Source: Janthinobacterium sp. PC23-8 (lineage in GTDB: Bacteria; Pseudomonadota; Gammaproteobacteria; Burkholderiales; Burkholderiaceae_D). Taken from it: DNA of 64,000 nucleotides. Shown piece after piece: positions 18,862 through 28,890 of the stretch. The stretch covers positions 3,287,230-3,351,229 of the forward strand of contig NZ_NJGY01000001.1 in the NCBI RefSeq assembly GCF_002250505.1, read 5' to 3'. The notes beneath the pieces are model-generated. The model ran no database searches. It saw nothing but the letters and a program-made list of their open reading frames with translations, and had not been told where the DNA came from. The position numbers and the translations under genes were made by a program. Each line of letters begins with the position of its first letter. Positions within the stretch are counted from its first letter, which is position 1.

Positions 18862-19245
18862 ATGAATATGGCAAAGTTGACCGTGCATGGGGATGACCGC
18901 ACCCTGACGTCCATCCTGGAAGTACTGCCCAGCGAACCCGAGCGCCAGTGGCGCAAGGGCGAACCGAAGGGCGCGGGCCGCGTCCATCTCGATTCCGGTT
19001 TCGAAGTGCTGGTGGCCGAGGCCAGCCAGGCGCAGGTCCTGCCTTCGCGCATACGCAGCTACCTGGCCGAATGCCGCTCGCGCGGCGTGAGTTTCAGCAT
19101 GCCGCGCATCGTCGCCGAGCTGCAATTCCAGCTCGGTGCCGTGGCGTCGCCGGCAACGGCGAGCGCGCCGCTGGACCTGCCGCTGGGCGACCTGGCCGTG
19201 TTCAGCGAGATGGGCATCAGCCTGAGCGTGGCCGCCCGCGCTTGA
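18862..19245 (+). CDS. Small protein resembling the DUF4279 family
   Basis: The 127-residue soluble protein begins MNMAKLTVHGDDRTLTSILEVL and contains QWRKGEPKG. The pattern 'beta strand, GDD, LxxILxxxP, then WRKGE' resembles DUF4279, a small alpha/beta family of unknown function that occurs near toxins and as lone genes. The match was made by eye and is not certain. It starts 165 bases after catalase and converges on the ABC-2/M1 fusion gene, with 3 bases between the two stops. No toxin partner is visible. Start 18868 (MAKLT) is an alternative. Confidence 0.5.
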   Translation: MNMAKLTVHGDDRTLTSILEVLPSEPERQWRKGEPKGAGRVHLDSGFEVLVAEASQAQVLPSRIRSYLAECRSRGVSFSMPRIVAELQFQLGAVASPATASAPLDLPLGDLAVFSEMGISLSVAARA

Positions 19246-19248
19246 GCG

Positions 19249-22200
19249 CTAGCGCTCGCTGATATCGACCGCGATCATATTGTCGTCCGGCTTGCGGTCG
19301 ATCAGCTTGTTGTCGGGATCGATACCCGCCCTGGCTGGCCGGCCGCTGACCACCACCGTGTAGCTGGTCTGCCTGTTGCTGATTGACTGGCGTTGGCGCA
19401 GCAGCGCGTTGCCATCCTTGTCGTCCACGCCGATCTCGATCAGGTCGCGCAGCGGTGCTTCGCGCTCTTCTCCCTGCTCGCCCGCCTGGACCTTGCCGGC
19501 CTGCACCTTGATGCTGACCTCATAGCGCCCGTCCGGCAGCTTGCGCGCCGTCGCCGTCAGTGCGCGATTATCGAACAGCACGATTTTTTCGAACAGGTCA
19601 TCGATCAGATAGGCTTGTTCCGGCGGCGTGACCTTGCGCAAGCCATCGATCAGCGCCGTCACGCTGGCGTAGGGCGGCCACTGGCGGCGATGCCCTTGCA
19701 GCAGCTCGCGCAGCACGCCGTTGATCTTGTCTTCGCCGACGATGTCTTGCAGCAAATACATGGCCAGCGCGCCCTTGTGGTAGTGGATATAGTCCTGCCG
19801 GTCATTGTCGGCCAGCGGCCACTCGCGGTTGCGCTCTTCCGCGCGGCCCATCAGGTAGCGGTTCAGGTCGTAGCGCAGGAAGCGCCGCATCTTGTTCGGG
19901 CCGACGGTTTTCTTCATCACCATCAGTGCCGAATATTCGGCCAGCGTTTCGCTGAGCACGGTCGCGCCGCGCGTATTGCCGGCCACCAGCTGGTGCCCCC
20001 ACCACTGATGCGCCACTTCATGCGCGGTGACGTAGAACGGGTAGTCGAGATCTTTCGGGTTCTTGTCGTCGACCCTGGCGATAAAGCCCAAGCCTTCGGA
20101 AAACGGTATGGTGCCCGGAAACGACTGCGCATAGGTTTCATAGCGCGGAAACTCGACGATGCGCACGATCTTGTGCTGGTAGGGGCCGAAGTTCTTCGTG
20201 TAGTACTCGAGCGCTTCCTTGCTGCCGCGCACGAAGCGGTCCAGATTGTATTCGTGGCCGGGCTGGTAATACACATCGATGGCCACGTCCTGCCAGCGCT
20301 CGTGCCTGACGGCGTAGCGGGCCGACTGGAAGGCGTAGAAATTGAGGATGGGCTGGTCCATCTTGTAATGGAAGTAATGGCGGCCCTGGGCGATCCAGTC
20401 GTTGTCGAGCATGCCGGGCGCGATCGCCGTCTGGCCGTCGACGGTGCTGACGGTCGCTTCAAAGTTGATGCGGTCGGCGTCATTGCCGATATAGCTGTCG
20501 GCCAGTCCATGCGCATCGTCGCGCGCCAGGGCGCGTTCGCGGGCCGGCAAGCCGTGCCGCTTGCGGTCGCGCGCATCGGCCAGTTCCAGCTGCTGCTGGT
20601 AACCGACATGCGGCAGCACGGCGTTGGTAAAGAAGGTACCGTTGGCCCGCACGGGCGTTTCCTGGCCCAGGCCCAGCACGCCGCGCGGCGCGTAATCGAT
20701 GTCGAAATCGAGGCCCAGGGTGGCGCCAGGCGCCAGCGGCGCGGCCAGGCGGTAGCTGTAAAAGCCCAGGCGCGTATCGTCCAGTCCCGGATGGACGCGC
20801 GTGTCGAAGCGCAGCCGCATGCTGGCGGTGGGGTCTTGCTGGATGAAAATCTGGCTGATCGGCAAGGCGGTGCGGTTTTCCAGCAGGTAGCGTCCCTTGA
20901 TTCTCAGGGTGCGCTGGGCCGGGTAGATCGCCACATCGAGCTTGACGTCGGCGATGCGTGGCTGCGGCGTGGCCGCCAGCTTGCGGTACTGGCGCTCGAA
21001 GCTGGCGCGGTCGGCTTCGCGCGCATAGCCGGATTTGTCATCGTTGGCGATATGGAAGGTGTAGAACAGCACGCCGCCAGCGACCATGAAAATCGCCAGG
21101 CCGAAGGCGAAGCTGGCCAGCACCGGCCGGCTCAAGGCGTGGCGCGCCAGGCGCAGGCGGATGCGCCAGCTGTCGTGCGCGCCGCGTTGCCAGAACAGCA
21201 GGGTCAGCACGGTCAGCATCACGGTCGCGCCGCTCCAGTACAGCAGGTACCAGCGTTCGCGCAGCAAATAGTGGCCGGCGCCGTTCATGGCCGAATACAC
21301 GAACTCGGGCGTGGTGCCATACAGCAGCAGCGGGTTGCCCAGCTCCAGCGAATGCAGGGTGATGGTCACGCCGTAATACACGATCATGGCGAAGTAGGCC
21401 AGGTAGCGCTGGTTGAGCAGCACCTGAAGGAAGATCGCCAGCACCGCCCCCAGCGCATAGTTGGGCAACTGCGTGAGGAACAGCGCTTCGAAGTACAGGC
21501 CGGGATCGAGCCGGTAATAGCCCTTGACGATCTGGATCGACATGCCGCACAACATGACCACCACGCTCAGCAAGGCCTGCAGGCCGATCAGCGCAAACAG
21601 TTTGGCCAGCAGCGGCAGCCAGTTCGGCACGGGCAGGGCGTCGAGCATCAGCTGCAGCCCGTTTTCGCGCTCGCGCCATACCAGTTCGCCGGCATACAGG
21701 GTGGTGATCACCAGCATGAACACGGCAAACGAGCCGCCGACAATCTCCAGCATTTTTTCCGTCACCGGATAGGTATTGGTGCCGTACATCGAGCCCATGT
21801 CCAGCGCGCTGGCATACATCACCAGCACGCCGGCCAGCACGATAACGACAAAATAGATGTTCTTGACGGTTTCGCGCAGGTTCAGCCAGCTCATCTGCAA
21901 CAGCAGGGCCGCCAGGCTGCGTCCGGTAAAGTCGGGCCGCTCGTGCGTGTCCCGCGCGCTGTTTGACAAGTGCGCCGGCGGCGTGGCCTCGCCCTGGCGC
22001 CGGGTAGTGCCGCCATCGGACGTGGCCTGGAAGTGGAAGCGCCAGTAGCCCAGCAGCAAGGCCAGCAGGGCCAGGCCGCACCAGATGGCGCGGTTCGTCA
22101 GGTACACGCCTTCGAGCGTGACCAGGCGCGCGTTGCGCTCGGCATTGGGCCAGTATTCGGTCAGCCGTATCAGCGCGGTGGTGCCGAAGGGGTCGATCAG

Positions 22201-22827
22201 CGCGGCCAGGGTCTTGAAGTCGAGGTCGCGCGCCAGCGAGGGCGCCACCAGGTAGCCGATCAGCATCACTACCGAGCTGATATACACGGGCAGCATGCGC
22301 CGCGTCAGCGCGGCGATGACGAAAAAGATGGCGCCGAAGATGAACAGATTGGGCAGCAGGGTAAACACATACGGCATCAGGTAGGCCAGCAGGCGCTGCG
22401 GCCCCAGCCGTTCCTGGTCGATGCCCGGCAACCAGCTGCCCAGCCAGGCGCCGAGGATAATGCTGGAAAACACCACCGCCAGCACCACGCTGGCGCCGAG
22501 AAAACGGCCGAACACATACTGGTCTTTGCGGATCGGCGCGCTGAAGAAGAAATGCTGCATGCCGTATTCGACATCCTGCTGTACCGAGCGGCCCATCATG
22601 GCGGCCACCACCACCGCGCCGAAGCAGCCCAGCACGGCGCAGCTCAGGGCCAGCGAACGGGGCGCATTGATCAGGAAGCGCCCGCCCATGCTGATCGAGA
22701 TTTCCTTGAAGGCGCCACCGGCGGCGGCCATCCACAGCATGGACAGGGCCAGGAACATGGCGAAATACACCCAGGTGGACAGCAGCTTGAAGCGCTGTCG
22801 TGCTTCAAAGTAGGCAATGGCGAGCAT
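19249..22827 (-). CDS. ABC-2 permease fused to an M1-family aminopeptidase domain
   Basis: The 1192-residue protein has two parts. Residues 1-600 or so hold two ABC-2-like sets of about six membrane helices each (first helix [21 protein letters not shown]; second set from about 315). After a last helix near 590, residues 630-1190 form a gluzincin M1 domain with [10 protein letters not shown] (His936, Glu937, His940) and the third ligand Glu960 in LSETLAEY. The His-to-Glu spacing is 19 residues, where classic M1 enzymes have 18. The peptidase is C-terminal to the last helix. Such fusions occur in several phyla, but their substrate is unknown. Its ATPase partner lies 2 bases upstream. It could be an exporter that trims its cargo, or the peptidase could act as a sensor. 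Topology and substrate are inference. Confidence 0.88.
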   Translation of the reverse strand: MLAIAYFEARQRFKLLSTWVYFAMFLALSMLWMAAAGGAFKEISISMGGRFLINAPRSLALSCAVLGCFGAVVVAAMMGRSVQQDVEYGMQHFFFSAPIRKDQYVFGRFLGASVVLAVVFSSIILGAWLGSWLPGIDQERLGPQRLLAYLMPYVFTLLPNLFIFGAIFFVIAALTRRMLPVYISSVVMLIGYLVAPSLARDLDFKTLAALIDPFGTTALIRLTEYWPNAERNARLVTLEGVYLTNRAIWCGLALLALLLGYWRFHFQATSDGGTTRRQGEATPPAHLSNSARDTHERPDFTGRSLAALLLQMSWLNLRETVKNIYFVVIVLAGVLVMYASALDMGSMYGTNTYPVTEKMLEIVGGSFAVFMLVITTLYAGELVWRERENGLQLMLDALPVPNWLPLLAKLFALIGLQALLSVVVMLCGMSIQIVKGYYRLDPGLYFEALFLTQLPNYALGAVLAIFLQVLLNQRYLAYFAMIVYYGVTITLHSLELGNPLLLYGTTPEFVYSAMNGAGHYLLRERWYLLYWSGATVMLTVLTLLFWQRGAHDSWRIRLRLARHALSRPVLASFAFGLAIFMVAGGVLFYTFHIANDDKSGYAREADRASFERQYRKLAATPQPRIADVKLDVAIYPAQRTLRIKGRYLLENRTALPISQIFIQQDPTASMRLRFDTRVHPGLDDTRLGFYSYRLAAPLAPGATLGLDFDIDYAPRGVLGLGQETPVRANGTFFTNAVLPHVGYQQQLELADARDRKRHGLPARERALARDDAHGLADSYIGNDADRINFEATVSTVDGQTAIAPGMLDNDWIAQGRHYFHYKMDQPILNFYAFQSARYAVRHERWQDVAIDVYYQPGHEYNLDRFVRGSKEALEYYTKNFGPYQHKIVRIVEFPRYETYAQSFPGTIPFSEGLGFIARVDDKNPKDLDYPFYVTAHEVAHQWWGHQLVAGNTRGATVLSETLAEYSALMVMKKTVGPNKMRRFLRYDLNRYLMGRAEERNREWPLADNDRQDYIHYHKGALAMYLLQDIVGEDKINGVLRELLQGHRRQWPPYASVTALIDGLRKVTPPEQAYLIDDLFEKIVLFDNRALTATARKLPDGRYEVSIKVQAGKVQAGEQGEEREAPLRDLIEIGVDDKDGNALLRQRQSISNRQTSYTVVVSGRPARAGIDPDNKLIDRKPDDNMIAVDISER

Positions 22828-22829
22828 GC

Positions 22830-23729
22830 TTACTCCTGGCCGCAGCCGGGATCGACGCGGTGGCGCCCGGCGATGGTGGCGAAATACAGGTCTTCCAGGT
22901 CGCCGATGGCTTCCTCGAAACCGTCTCCGGGGTCGATGTCGCTGTAGACATGGATCAGGGTGCGGCCCGACAGCAGCCGGGTGGAAATGACGGCGTGGCG
23001 CTGCTGGAAGCTGGCCAGCTCCTTCTTGTCGACAAAGCGCGCCCAGATCTTGCAGCTGACATCATCGATCAGTTCCTGCGTTTTTCCGCACAGCAGCACA
23101 TGGCCCTTGTTGATGATGGCCATGTTGGCGCACAGGTCGGCCACGTCGGACACGATATGCGTCGACAGAATCACCGTCTTGTCGTCGCCGATATCGGACA
23201 GCAGGTTGTGGAAGCGCACCCGCTCCTGCGGGTCGAGGCCGGCCGTCGGTTCGTCGACGATGATCAGCTTCGGGTCGCCCAGGAGCGCCTGGGCGATGCC
23301 GAAGCGCTGGCGCATGCCGCCCGAAAACGTGCCCAGACGCTGGTGGCGCACATCGAACAGATTGGTTTGCTGCAGCAGGCCGTCGACCACTTCGCGCCGG
23401 CGCGCGCGCTGCGACAGGCCTTTCAAATTGGCAAAGTGGTCCAGCAGTTCATAAGCCGTCACTTTCGGATACAGGCCGAAGTCCTGCGGCAGATAGCCGA
23501 GCATGCGGCGTATCTCGTCCTTGTCGTCGAGCACGTCGTAGTCGCCGAAGAAGACCGAGCCGGAATCGCATTCCTGCAAGGTGGCCAGGGTGCGCATCAG
23601 GGTCGATTTGCCGGCGCCGTTCGGGCCCAGGAGGCCAAACATGCCGGGAGGGATCGCCAGCGAAATATCGTCCAGCGCCACGACACCGTTGGCGTAGGTT
23701 TTCGACAAATGACGAATCTGCAATTCCAT
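22830..23729 (-). CDS. ABC transporter ATP-binding protein, partner of the ABC-2/M1 fusion
   Basis: The 299-residue protein has Walker [14 protein letters not shown], signature [13 protein letters not shown] and Walker [14 protein letters not shown], with the switch His in ILSTHIVSD. It is a stand-alone ABC-2-type ATPase. AAGGA lies 6 bases before ATG 23729. The stop codon is 2 bases before the fusion permease start, so the pair is almost certainly translated together and forms one transporter. It is separated by 200 bases from the second ABC system upstream, which suggests its own promoter in that gap. Confidence 0.95.
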   Translation of the reverse strand: MELQIRHLSKTYANGVVALDDISLAIPPGMFGLLGPNGAGKSTLMRTLATLQECDSGSVFFGDYDVLDDKDEIRRMLGYLPQDFGLYPKVTAYELLDHFANLKGLSQRARRREVVDGLLQQTNLFDVRHQRLGTFSGGMRQRFGIAQALLGDPKLIIVDEPTAGLDPQERVRFHNLLSDIGDDKTVILSTHIVSDVADLCANMAIINKGHVLLCGKTQELIDDVSCKIWARFVDKKELASFQQRHAVISTRLLSGRTLIHVYSDIDPGDGFEEAIGDLEDLYFATIAGRHRVDPGCGQE

Positions 23730-23891
23730 ACAATTCCTTGCTCATGCTGTTAGACGTGCGGCGCCCGGCGCCTGGGCAGGCAATCGGGGGCTGATCCATG
23801 ATGGCATTGTATTGAATAAAAGATGTACTGGGCAGTTGCTTGCGATATACGGTATTTTCGCATGCCCAGAGTGCGATAGATGCGGCGCAAC

Positions 23892-23921
23892 GGCGGCGCC
23901 GCTGTGTCAGCGTGCGCCGCC
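23892..23921 (-). terminator. Strong hairpin after the NatB-like permease gene
   Basis: GGCGGCGC plus CGCTG pair with CAGCG and GCGCCGCC around a TGT loop with a single bulged T, giving 13 base pairs. It starts 8 bases after the permease stop on the minus strand. There is no T-run, so it is a terminator or an mRNA end stabiliser. Confidence 0.4.
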
Positions 23922-23929
23922 CGCGCCGG

Positions 23930-25126
23930 TCAGTTGCGAAACAGCACCGACTCGCGCTTGAACCACCAGCGGCACAGCAGCAGCAGGGCGCCGGCGATCA
24001 CCGTGGTCGAGGCCAGGATCACGCCGAACATGCTGTAATCCATGGTGCCCTTGACCAGCTCCTTCATGGCCAGCGAGACATTGGTCAGCGGCACCATCGC
24101 CCACAGCCAGTTCAGTTCCACACCAGGCAGCATGGCCACCACGATGGGCAGGATGGTCAGCAGCATCAGCGGCGTGATCATGCCGGCCGCTTCCTTGTAG
24201 CTCTTGGCATAGATCGAGATCGACAGCAGCAAGGAGGCGAAGATGGCGGCCGTCGGCACCAGCATCAGGGTGATCATCGCCAGGTCGGTCAGCGTAATGC
24301 TGCGCACCATCATGGCCAGGTTGCCTTCGAGCGAGCCGCCGAACGCGGTCAACAGCACCGCCAGGCTGCCCACCATCAGCACGGCCGAGGTCATGCCGAC
24401 GGTAAACAGGACGAGGAACTTGGCCAGCACGATGGCGCCGCGCGGCACCGGCGCGAGCAGCAAGGTTTCCAGCGTGCCTCTTTCCTTTTCGCCGGCGCCC
24501 ATGTCGATGGCCGGATACATGGCCGCCGTCAGGCACACCATCAGCAGCAGATACGGCAGCATGCCGCCGATCACGGCGCCCATCTGCTCGCGCTGGTTGG
24601 CCGTCGATTTTTTCTCCAGCAGCACCGGCGCCAGCGCAAAGGCCAGCTGTTCGGGATTGAGCTTCAGGACCGACAGCGCCTCCTGGCGCAAGCTGGCGTT
24701 GTAGCCGTCGATCACCTCGCGCACGCGCTGCTGCGTGACATCGACCGTGCTGGCGCTGTTGTAGTGCAAGGTGATGGTCGCTTGCCGCTGCTGCCGCACG
24801 GCAGCGTCAAACTGCGGCGGTATCACCACCGCGAATTTGATGCGTTCGTCCAGAATGGCCTGGCGGATCTCGTTTTCGTCCGTCAACGGCACCAGGCGCA
24901 GATTGCCTTGCTGGCCAAAGCGCGCGGCCAGGGCCGGTGCGTGCTGCTGGCCGAAGATGGCATAGCGCAGCTCGGCCGTCCTGGCGTTCTTGAACATATT
25001 GCTTGAAACATAAGCGAAGCCGCCAAAGATCAGCGGCATGGCGAAGATCGGAATCAGGATGGTGAAGATCAGAGTCTTGCGGTCGCGCGTGAGTTCCAGC
25101 AATTCCTTCAGATAAATGGTCCACAT
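23930..25126 (-). CDS. ABC-2 type permease, NatB-like
   Basis: The 398-residue protein has one N-terminal helix (KTLIFTILIPIFAMPLIFGG) and a long extracytoplasmic region at about 45-180. About five more helices follow, including YLLLMVCLTAAMYPAIDMG and LAMITLMLVPTAAIFASLLL. The conserved EKERGTLETLL motif of the NatB/YhaP-type ABC-2 exporters is present at about 225. The start MWTIYLKELLEL was chosen over a longer reading that would overlap the ATPase gene. It follows the ATPase gene by 4 bases. NatAB exports sodium in Bacillus; the substrate here is unknown. Confidence 0.9.
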   Translation of the reverse strand: MWTIYLKELLELTRDRKTLIFTILIPIFAMPLIFGGFAYVSSNMFKNARTAELRYAIFGQQHAPALAARFGQQGNLRLVPLTDENEIRQAILDERIKFAVVIPPQFDAAVRQQRQATITLHYNSASTVDVTQQRVREVIDGYNASLRQEALSVLKLNPEQLAFALAPVLLEKKSTANQREQMGAVIGGMLPYLLLMVCLTAAMYPAIDMGAGEKERGTLETLLLAPVPRGAIVLAKFLVLFTVGMTSAVLMVGSLAVLLTAFGGSLEGNLAMMVRSITLTDLAMITLMLVPTAAIFASLLLSISIYAKSYKEAAGMITPLMLLTILPIVVAMLPGVELNWLWAMVPLTNVSLAMKELVKGTMDYSMFGVILASTTVIAGALLLLCRWWFKRESVLFRN

Positions 25127-25130
25127 AGGT

Positions 25131-25922
25131 TCAAGCTCCCCGGTTGATGACGCCGACAAAGGCGTCGTACAAATCTGCGCTGCCGCCCAGGTGGCGCAAC
25201 TCGTCCACCGTGCCGTTGAAGGCGGTGCTGCCATGGTTGATGATACAGACGCGGTCGCACAGTTTTTCCACCTCGTGCAGATGATGGGTGGAAAAAATCA
25301 GCGGCACGCGCAGCGCCTTGTAGCTGGCGATAAAGTCGAGCAGGATCTTGGCCGACATGACGTCCAGGCCGGTGGTCGGCTCGTCGAGGATCACCACCTG
25401 TGGCGCATGCACGACGGTGCGCGCGATCGCGCATTTCTGTTTCATGCCGGTCGACAGCTGGTCGGCGCGCTTGTTGCCGTAGTGTTCCATCTGCAGCAGC
25501 GCGAACAGTTCATCGCAGCGCTGCTTGAGCTTGTCGGCCGGCATGCCATGCAGGCGGCCGAAGTATTCCACGTTTTCGCGCGCCGTCAGGCGGCCGTACA
25601 GGCCGGTCGAGCCGGACAGGAAGCCGATGCTTTGGCGCGCCACCAGCGGCTGCTGCAAGACGTCGACGCCATTGACCAGGGCGCTGCCCGCGTCCGCCTG
25701 CAGGGCCGTCGACAGCAGGCGCAAGGTGGTGGTCTTGCCGGCGCCGTTCGGACCCAGCAGTCCCAGTACTTCGCCGGGAGCGCAGCTGAAACTGACGTCG
25801 CGCACGGCGTGGAACCAGCCGTCGTGGTCGCGCGGATCGGGTGCCGATGTGGTGTTGTCCTTCTGCGGCGGCAGGCGAAAACGCTTGGCCAGGTGCTTTA
25901 CCTCTATCATGGGGGCATCCAT
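25131..25922 (-). CDS. ABC transporter ATP-binding protein, NatA-like
   Basis: The protein has about 263 residues, with Walker [14 protein letters not shown], signature [14 protein letters not shown], Walker [13 protein letters not shown] and switch FSTHHLHEV. The LSTGMKQK signature, in place of LSGGQ, is typical of the NatA branch. It contains a Gln/Asp-rich insert between the first strand and Walker A. The start is either MDAPMIEV (25922) or MIEV (25910); no clear Shine-Dalgarno decides. First gene of the two-gene operon with the NatB-like permease. Confidence 0.9.
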   Translation of the reverse strand: MDAPMIEVKHLAKRFRLPPQKDNTTSAPDPRDHDGWFHAVRDVSFSCAPGEVLGLLGPNGAGKTTTLRLLSTALQADAGSALVNGVDVLQQPLVARQSIGFLSGSTGLYGRLTARENVEYFGRLHGMPADKLKQRCDELFALLQMEHYGNKRADQLSTGMKQKCAIARTVVHAPQVVILDEPTTGLDVMSAKILLDFIASYKALRVPLIFSTHHLHEVEKLCDRVCIINHGSTAFNGTVDELRHLGGSADLYDAFVGVINRGA

Positions 25923-26055
25923 TCTGGTGGGGGCTTCAGCGTAGCATGTAAAAAAAGTAAGTTGCAAGAGGGAAATAGTGAACAGCTATTGAAAAAGGCC
26001 GCATCTTCATGCAAGCTGCGCGATGGGCGCTGCCTGACGGCGCAGGGGGAATGCA

Positions 26056-26496
26056 ATGAGAAACATAGACGAGGCGATGCAGCAGAAAGTGCTGGCCGTG
26101 GCGCGCGCCGGCATGACCAGCGCGGAAGCCATCGGCTTCTTTCGCGTCAGCCTTGGACTGTACTACCTGGCCGGCTTGATGACGCAGGAAGAGCTCGACT
26201 TCAAGAAGATCGATGCCAAGTACAACCGTTTCATTTACCACACGCTCGGTGGCGGCCACAGCATTGCCAGCGTCTTGCAATACATGAGCGGAGAAAAAGT
26301 GCTGCGGGTGCTCGAGTCGCCGCGCTTCCTGGCCGCCTTCGGCACGCATTGTCCCGACATTCCCATCGACAGCATGTTTTTCCTGGTGTCGCTGAACCTG
26401 GGGGTGGCGAAAAGCCTGTCGGGCCTGGACGCCGTTGGCCCCGTGGTGGACTGGATCGAAAAGGAAAAAGCGCGCACAGGTCAAGCCAGTCAGTAA
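26056..26496 (+). CDS. Protein of unknown function
   Basis: I do not recognise this 146-residue protein, which begins MRNIDEAMQQKVLAVARAGM. It has no signal peptide and no clear membrane segment, and it reads as mainly alpha-helical and soluble, with a mid-region GGGHSIASVLQYMSGEKVLRVLES. Two cysteines are absent apart from one in GTHCPD. It has a Gly-rich Shine-Dalgarno (AGGGGGA) before ATG 26056, so it is probably a real gene. It is divergent from the NatA-like gene and 73 bases upstream of coq7. Confidence 0.65.
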   Translation: MRNIDEAMQQKVLAVARAGMTSAEAIGFFRVSLGLYYLAGLMTQEELDFKKIDAKYNRFIYHTLGGGHSIASVLQYMSGEKVLRVLESPRFLAAFGTHCPDIPIDSMFFLVSLNLGVAKSLSGLDAVGPVVDWIEKEKARTGQASQ

Positions 26497-26513
26497 AGCC
26501 ATGTCCGCCTGTA

Positions 26514-26535
26514 GGCCATGCCGCGACGGCTGGCC
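26514..26535 (+). terminator. Possible terminator hairpin before coq7
   Basis: GGCCA and TGGCC flank GCC and GGC with a bulged T, giving 8 base pairs, 18 bases after the upstream stop codon. No T-run follows. A TATAAT begins 11 bases further on, so coq7 has its own promoter. Confidence 0.35.
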
Positions 26536-26545
26536 GCGATCGTCC

Positions 26546-26551
26546 TATAAT
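26546..26551 (+). promoter_or_regulatory. Candidate -10 box of coq7
   Basis: A perfect TATAAT lies 17 bases before the coq7 start at 26569, so the leader would be only about 11 bases. No good -35 is visible at the usual distance. Confidence 0.4.
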
Positions 26552-26568
26552 CATGTTTTACCCCAGAC

Positions 26569-27228
26569 ATGAGTTCCAAGACGATGACCGCACACCGCTA
26601 CTTCAATCCCCTGGATCGTTTGATCGTCGGCGCCGACAAGGCCTTGCGCGTGATCGCCGGCGTGGCCTCGGCCTCGCGCCCGACGCCGGCCGCGCAGGCG
26701 CCCGACGCCACCCTGAGCGCGGCCGAGCAGCGCCACAGCGCCGGGCTGATGCGCGTCAATCATGTCGGTGAAGTGTGCGCGCAAGCCTTGTACAACTCGC
26801 AGGCGCGTCATGCGCACAGCCCCGCCATCCGCGCCCAGTTCGACGAGGCGGGCCGCGAGGAGGAAGATCATCTGGCCTGGACGGCGCAGCGCGTGCATGA
26901 GCTGGGCTCGCGCCTGAGCCTGTTGAATCCGCTGTGGTACGCCGGCTCGTTTGCGCTCGGCACCATCGCCGCGCGCATGGGCGACGGCCAGAGCCTGGGG
27001 TTTGTGGTGGAAACGGAAAAACAGGTCGAAGCGCATCTGCAAAGCCACCTGGGCGAGCTGCCGCCGCAGGACGCCAAATCGCGCGCCATCGTGCGCCAGA
27101 TGCAGCTCGACGAAATCGAACACGGCGCCGCCGCACAGCGCCTGGGCGCCATCAATACGCCGGCGCCGGTCAAGGCGCTGATGGGCGTCATGGGTAAAGT
27201 GATGACGAAAACGGCTTATTACCTGTAA
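26569..27228 (+). CDS. coq7: 2-polyprenyl-3-methyl-6-methoxy-1,4-benzoquinone monooxygenase (Coq7)
   Basis: Di-iron hydroxylase of ubiquinone synthesis, adding the C6 hydroxyl. The protein has about 219 residues. The carboxylate and His ligands are readable in order: [31 protein letters not shown] and [10 protein letters not shown]. This is the Coq7/CLK-1 type with paired ExxH motifs. An interface helix ([15 protein letters not shown]) fits a peripheral membrane protein. Either ATG 26569 or ATG 26584 (MTAHRYFNP) could be the start. The gene converges on the OsmC gene with one base between the two stops. Confidence 0.95.
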   Translation: MSSKTMTAHRYFNPLDRLIVGADKALRVIAGVASASRPTPAAQAPDATLSAAEQRHSAGLMRVNHVGEVCAQALYNSQARHAHSPAIRAQFDEAGREEEDHLAWTAQRVHELGSRLSLLNPLWYAGSFALGTIAARMGDGQSLGFVVETEKQVEAHLQSHLGELPPQDAKSRAIVRQMQLDEIEHGAAAQRLGAINTPAPVKALMGVMGKVMTKTAYYL

Positions 27229-27229
27229 G

Positions 27230-27652
27230 TTACTCTTCGATAATCTCAAACGAGTGGGTGATCTCGGCTGTTTTCGCCAGCATGATCGACGCCGAGCAAT
27301 ATTTGTCATGCGACAGCGCCACGGCGCGTTCCACGGCGGTTGGCTTGAGGGCCTTGCCGCGCACGGTGAAGTGGAAGTGGATCCTGGTAAATACCTTGGG
27401 GTCAAGCTCGGCGCGGTCGGCCTTGAGCGTCACTTCGCAGCCACTGACGGCTTCGCGGCCGCGTTTCAGGATCAGCACCACGTCATAGGCGGTGCAGCCG
27501 CCGGTGCCCAGCAAGACCATTTCCATCGGCCGCGGCGCCAGGTTGTGGCCGCCGCCGTCCGGGGCGCCATCCATGGTCACCAGGTGGCCGGAGCCGGTTT
27601 CTGCCCGAAAACTCATGCCCGACGGGCCATTCCAGCTAACTTTGCATTCCAT
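27230..27652 (-). CDS. OsmC family peroxide-reducing protein
   Basis: The 140-residue protein begins MECKVSWNGPSGMSF. It carries the OsmC/Ohr fold features: LGTGGCTAYDVV with one redox cysteine and DKYCSASIMLAKTAEITHSF with the second. These two cysteines form the reactive pair that reduces organic peroxides. It belongs to the YhfA-like OsmC branch more than to Ohr itself, judging by GGHNLAPRPMEMVL. The start was placed at MECKV, since the upstream reading lacks similarity. It is convergent with coq7 and divergent from rplM. Confidence 0.9.
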   Translation of the reverse strand: MECKVSWNGPSGMSFRAETGSGHLVTMDGAPDGGGHNLAPRPMEMVLLGTGGCTAYDVVLILKRGREAVSGCEVTLKADRAELDPKVFTRIHFHFTVRGKALKPTAVERAVALSHDKYCSASIMLAKTAEITHSFEIIEE

Positions 27653-27759
27653 CGTACTTCTCCGAAAATTGTAGGCGTTTTGTATTGTAATGGAGGAATG
27701 CCGGTCCATGTTTGGTCCGCCGGGGCGCAATCGGCCGTGATGGCGGTTGTAATTGCGGC

Positions 27760-27789
27760 TTGACCGCGCACGGCAAAGCCGCTTATACT
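27760..27789 (+). promoter_or_regulatory. Sigma70 promoter of rplM-rpsI
   Basis: TTGACC (27760-27765) and TATACT (27784-27789) lie 18 bases apart, matching the consensus at 5 of 6 and 5 of 6 positions. The leader is about 95 nt, as expected for an autoregulated ribosomal protein operon. Within it CGCTCA (27805-27810) can pair with TGAGCG (27863-27868). Confidence 0.8.
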
Positions 27790-27890
27790 TGTCGGCTTTC
27801 CGTTCGCTCAGGAAAAGTAAATAAGGCAGAGTCCGCGCAAGTAACCAGGCGGAACCACCATTTGAGCGTGTAATCTATTAGGAAGTCAAC

Positions 27891-28319
27891 ATGAAAACAT
27901 TTTCCGCTAAAGGACATGAAGTCCAGCGCGATTGGTTCGTGGTTGACGCGACGGACAAAGTCCTCGGACGTGTTGCCAGCGAAGTGGCACTCCGACTGCG
28001 CGGCAAACACAAACCGGAATTTACTCCTCACGTCGATACCGGCGACTTTATCGTCGTCATCAACGCAGGCAAACTGCGTGTGACCGGTACCAAAGCTACC
28101 GAGAAAATTTACTACCGTCACTCTGGCTATCCAGGCGGCATCTACGAAACCAACTTCCAGAAAATGCAACAGCGTTTTCCAGGTCGCGCGCTTGAGAAAG
28201 CGGTCAAGGGCATGCTGCCTAAAGGCCCACTCGGCTACGCAATGATCAAGAAGCTGAAAGTGTACGCGGAAGGTTCCCATCCGCACGCAGCTCAGCAACC
28301 TAAAGCACTTGTTCTCTAA
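27891..28319 (+). CDS. rplM: 50S ribosomal protein L13
   Basis: The 142-residue protein begins [27 protein letters not shown], and GHSGYPGG-like ([13 protein letters not shown]) and [22 protein letters not shown]-like segments are diagnostic. Codons favour GGT, CGT, GTT and AAA, unlike the surrounding GC-rich genes, as expected for very high expression. The Shine-Dalgarno is AGGAAG. It is followed by rpsI after 9 bases, the universal rplM-rpsI pair. Confidence 0.99.
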   Translation: MKTFSAKGHEVQRDWFVVDATDKVLGRVASEVALRLRGKHKPEFTPHVDTGDFIVVINAGKLRVTGTKATEKIYYRHSGYPGGIYETNFQKMQQRFPGRALEKAVKGMLPKGPLGYAMIKKLKVYAEGSHPHAAQQPKALVL

Positions 28320-28328
28320 GGAACTGAC

Positions 28329-28721
28329 ATGATCGGTAATTACAATTATGGAACCGGCCGTCGCAAGAGTGCAGTGGCTCGCGTTTTTATCAAAGTTGGC
28401 ACAGGCTTGATCGTTGTTAACGGCAAACCAGCAAACGAATACTTCTCGCGCGAAACCGGTCTGATGGTGATCCGTCAACCACTGGAACTGACCGGCAATG
28501 TCGAGCGTTTCGACATCAAAGTCAACGTCCATGGCGGCGGCGAGTCGGGCCAGGCTGGTGCAGTTCGTCACGGCATCACCCGCGCTCTGATCGACTACGA
28601 TGCAGCGTTGAAACCGGAACTGGCAAAAGCCGGCTTCGTGACCCGCGATGCACGTGAAGTCGAGCGTAAAAAAGTTGGTCTGCGCAAAGCACGTCGCGCA
28701 AAGCAATTCTCGAAGCGTTAA
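28329..28721 (+). CDS. rpsI: 30S ribosomal protein S9
   Basis: The 130-residue protein begins [20 protein letters not shown] and ends in the basic tail [12 protein letters not shown] that reaches the P site of the ribosome. [20 protein letters not shown] is the S9 signature. AAGGAA precedes ATG by 7 bases, with the start 9 bases after the rplM stop. Codon use is that of a highly expressed gene. Confidence 0.99.
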   Translation: MIGNYNYGTGRRKSAVARVFIKVGTGLIVVNGKPANEYFSRETGLMVIRQPLELTGNVERFDIKVNVHGGGESGQAGAVRHGITRALIDYDAALKPELAKAGFVTRDAREVERKKVGLRKARRAKQFSKR

Positions 28722-28754
28722 TTTCTACGCTACAGCGCTTTCGGGCGCTGTCTC

Positions 28755-28786
28755 AAAAGCCGCTGGCCTCAAGCCGGCGGCTTTTT
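28755..28786 (+). terminator. Rho-independent terminator of rplM-rpsI
   Basis: AAAAGCCGCTGGC pairs with GCCGGCGGCTTTT around a CTCAA loop (13 pairs, one G-T), 34 bases after the rpsI stop, with a T-run at its end. Confidence 0.9.
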
Positions 28787-28890
28787 GCATTTCTGCGTAC
28801 TGCGCCATTGCGCTGTAAAATACGCGCAAAATGCCGCAGGCTTGCGGCAACTCCCCTGGTTCATCTTATTTATTTACTCAAGGAAAAAAC

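Noticed and set aside
19393-21966. 857-codon antisense frame over the ABC-2/M1 fusion gene
   Set aside because: Low-complexity Gln/His/Arg-rich translation typical of antisense GC-rich DNA.
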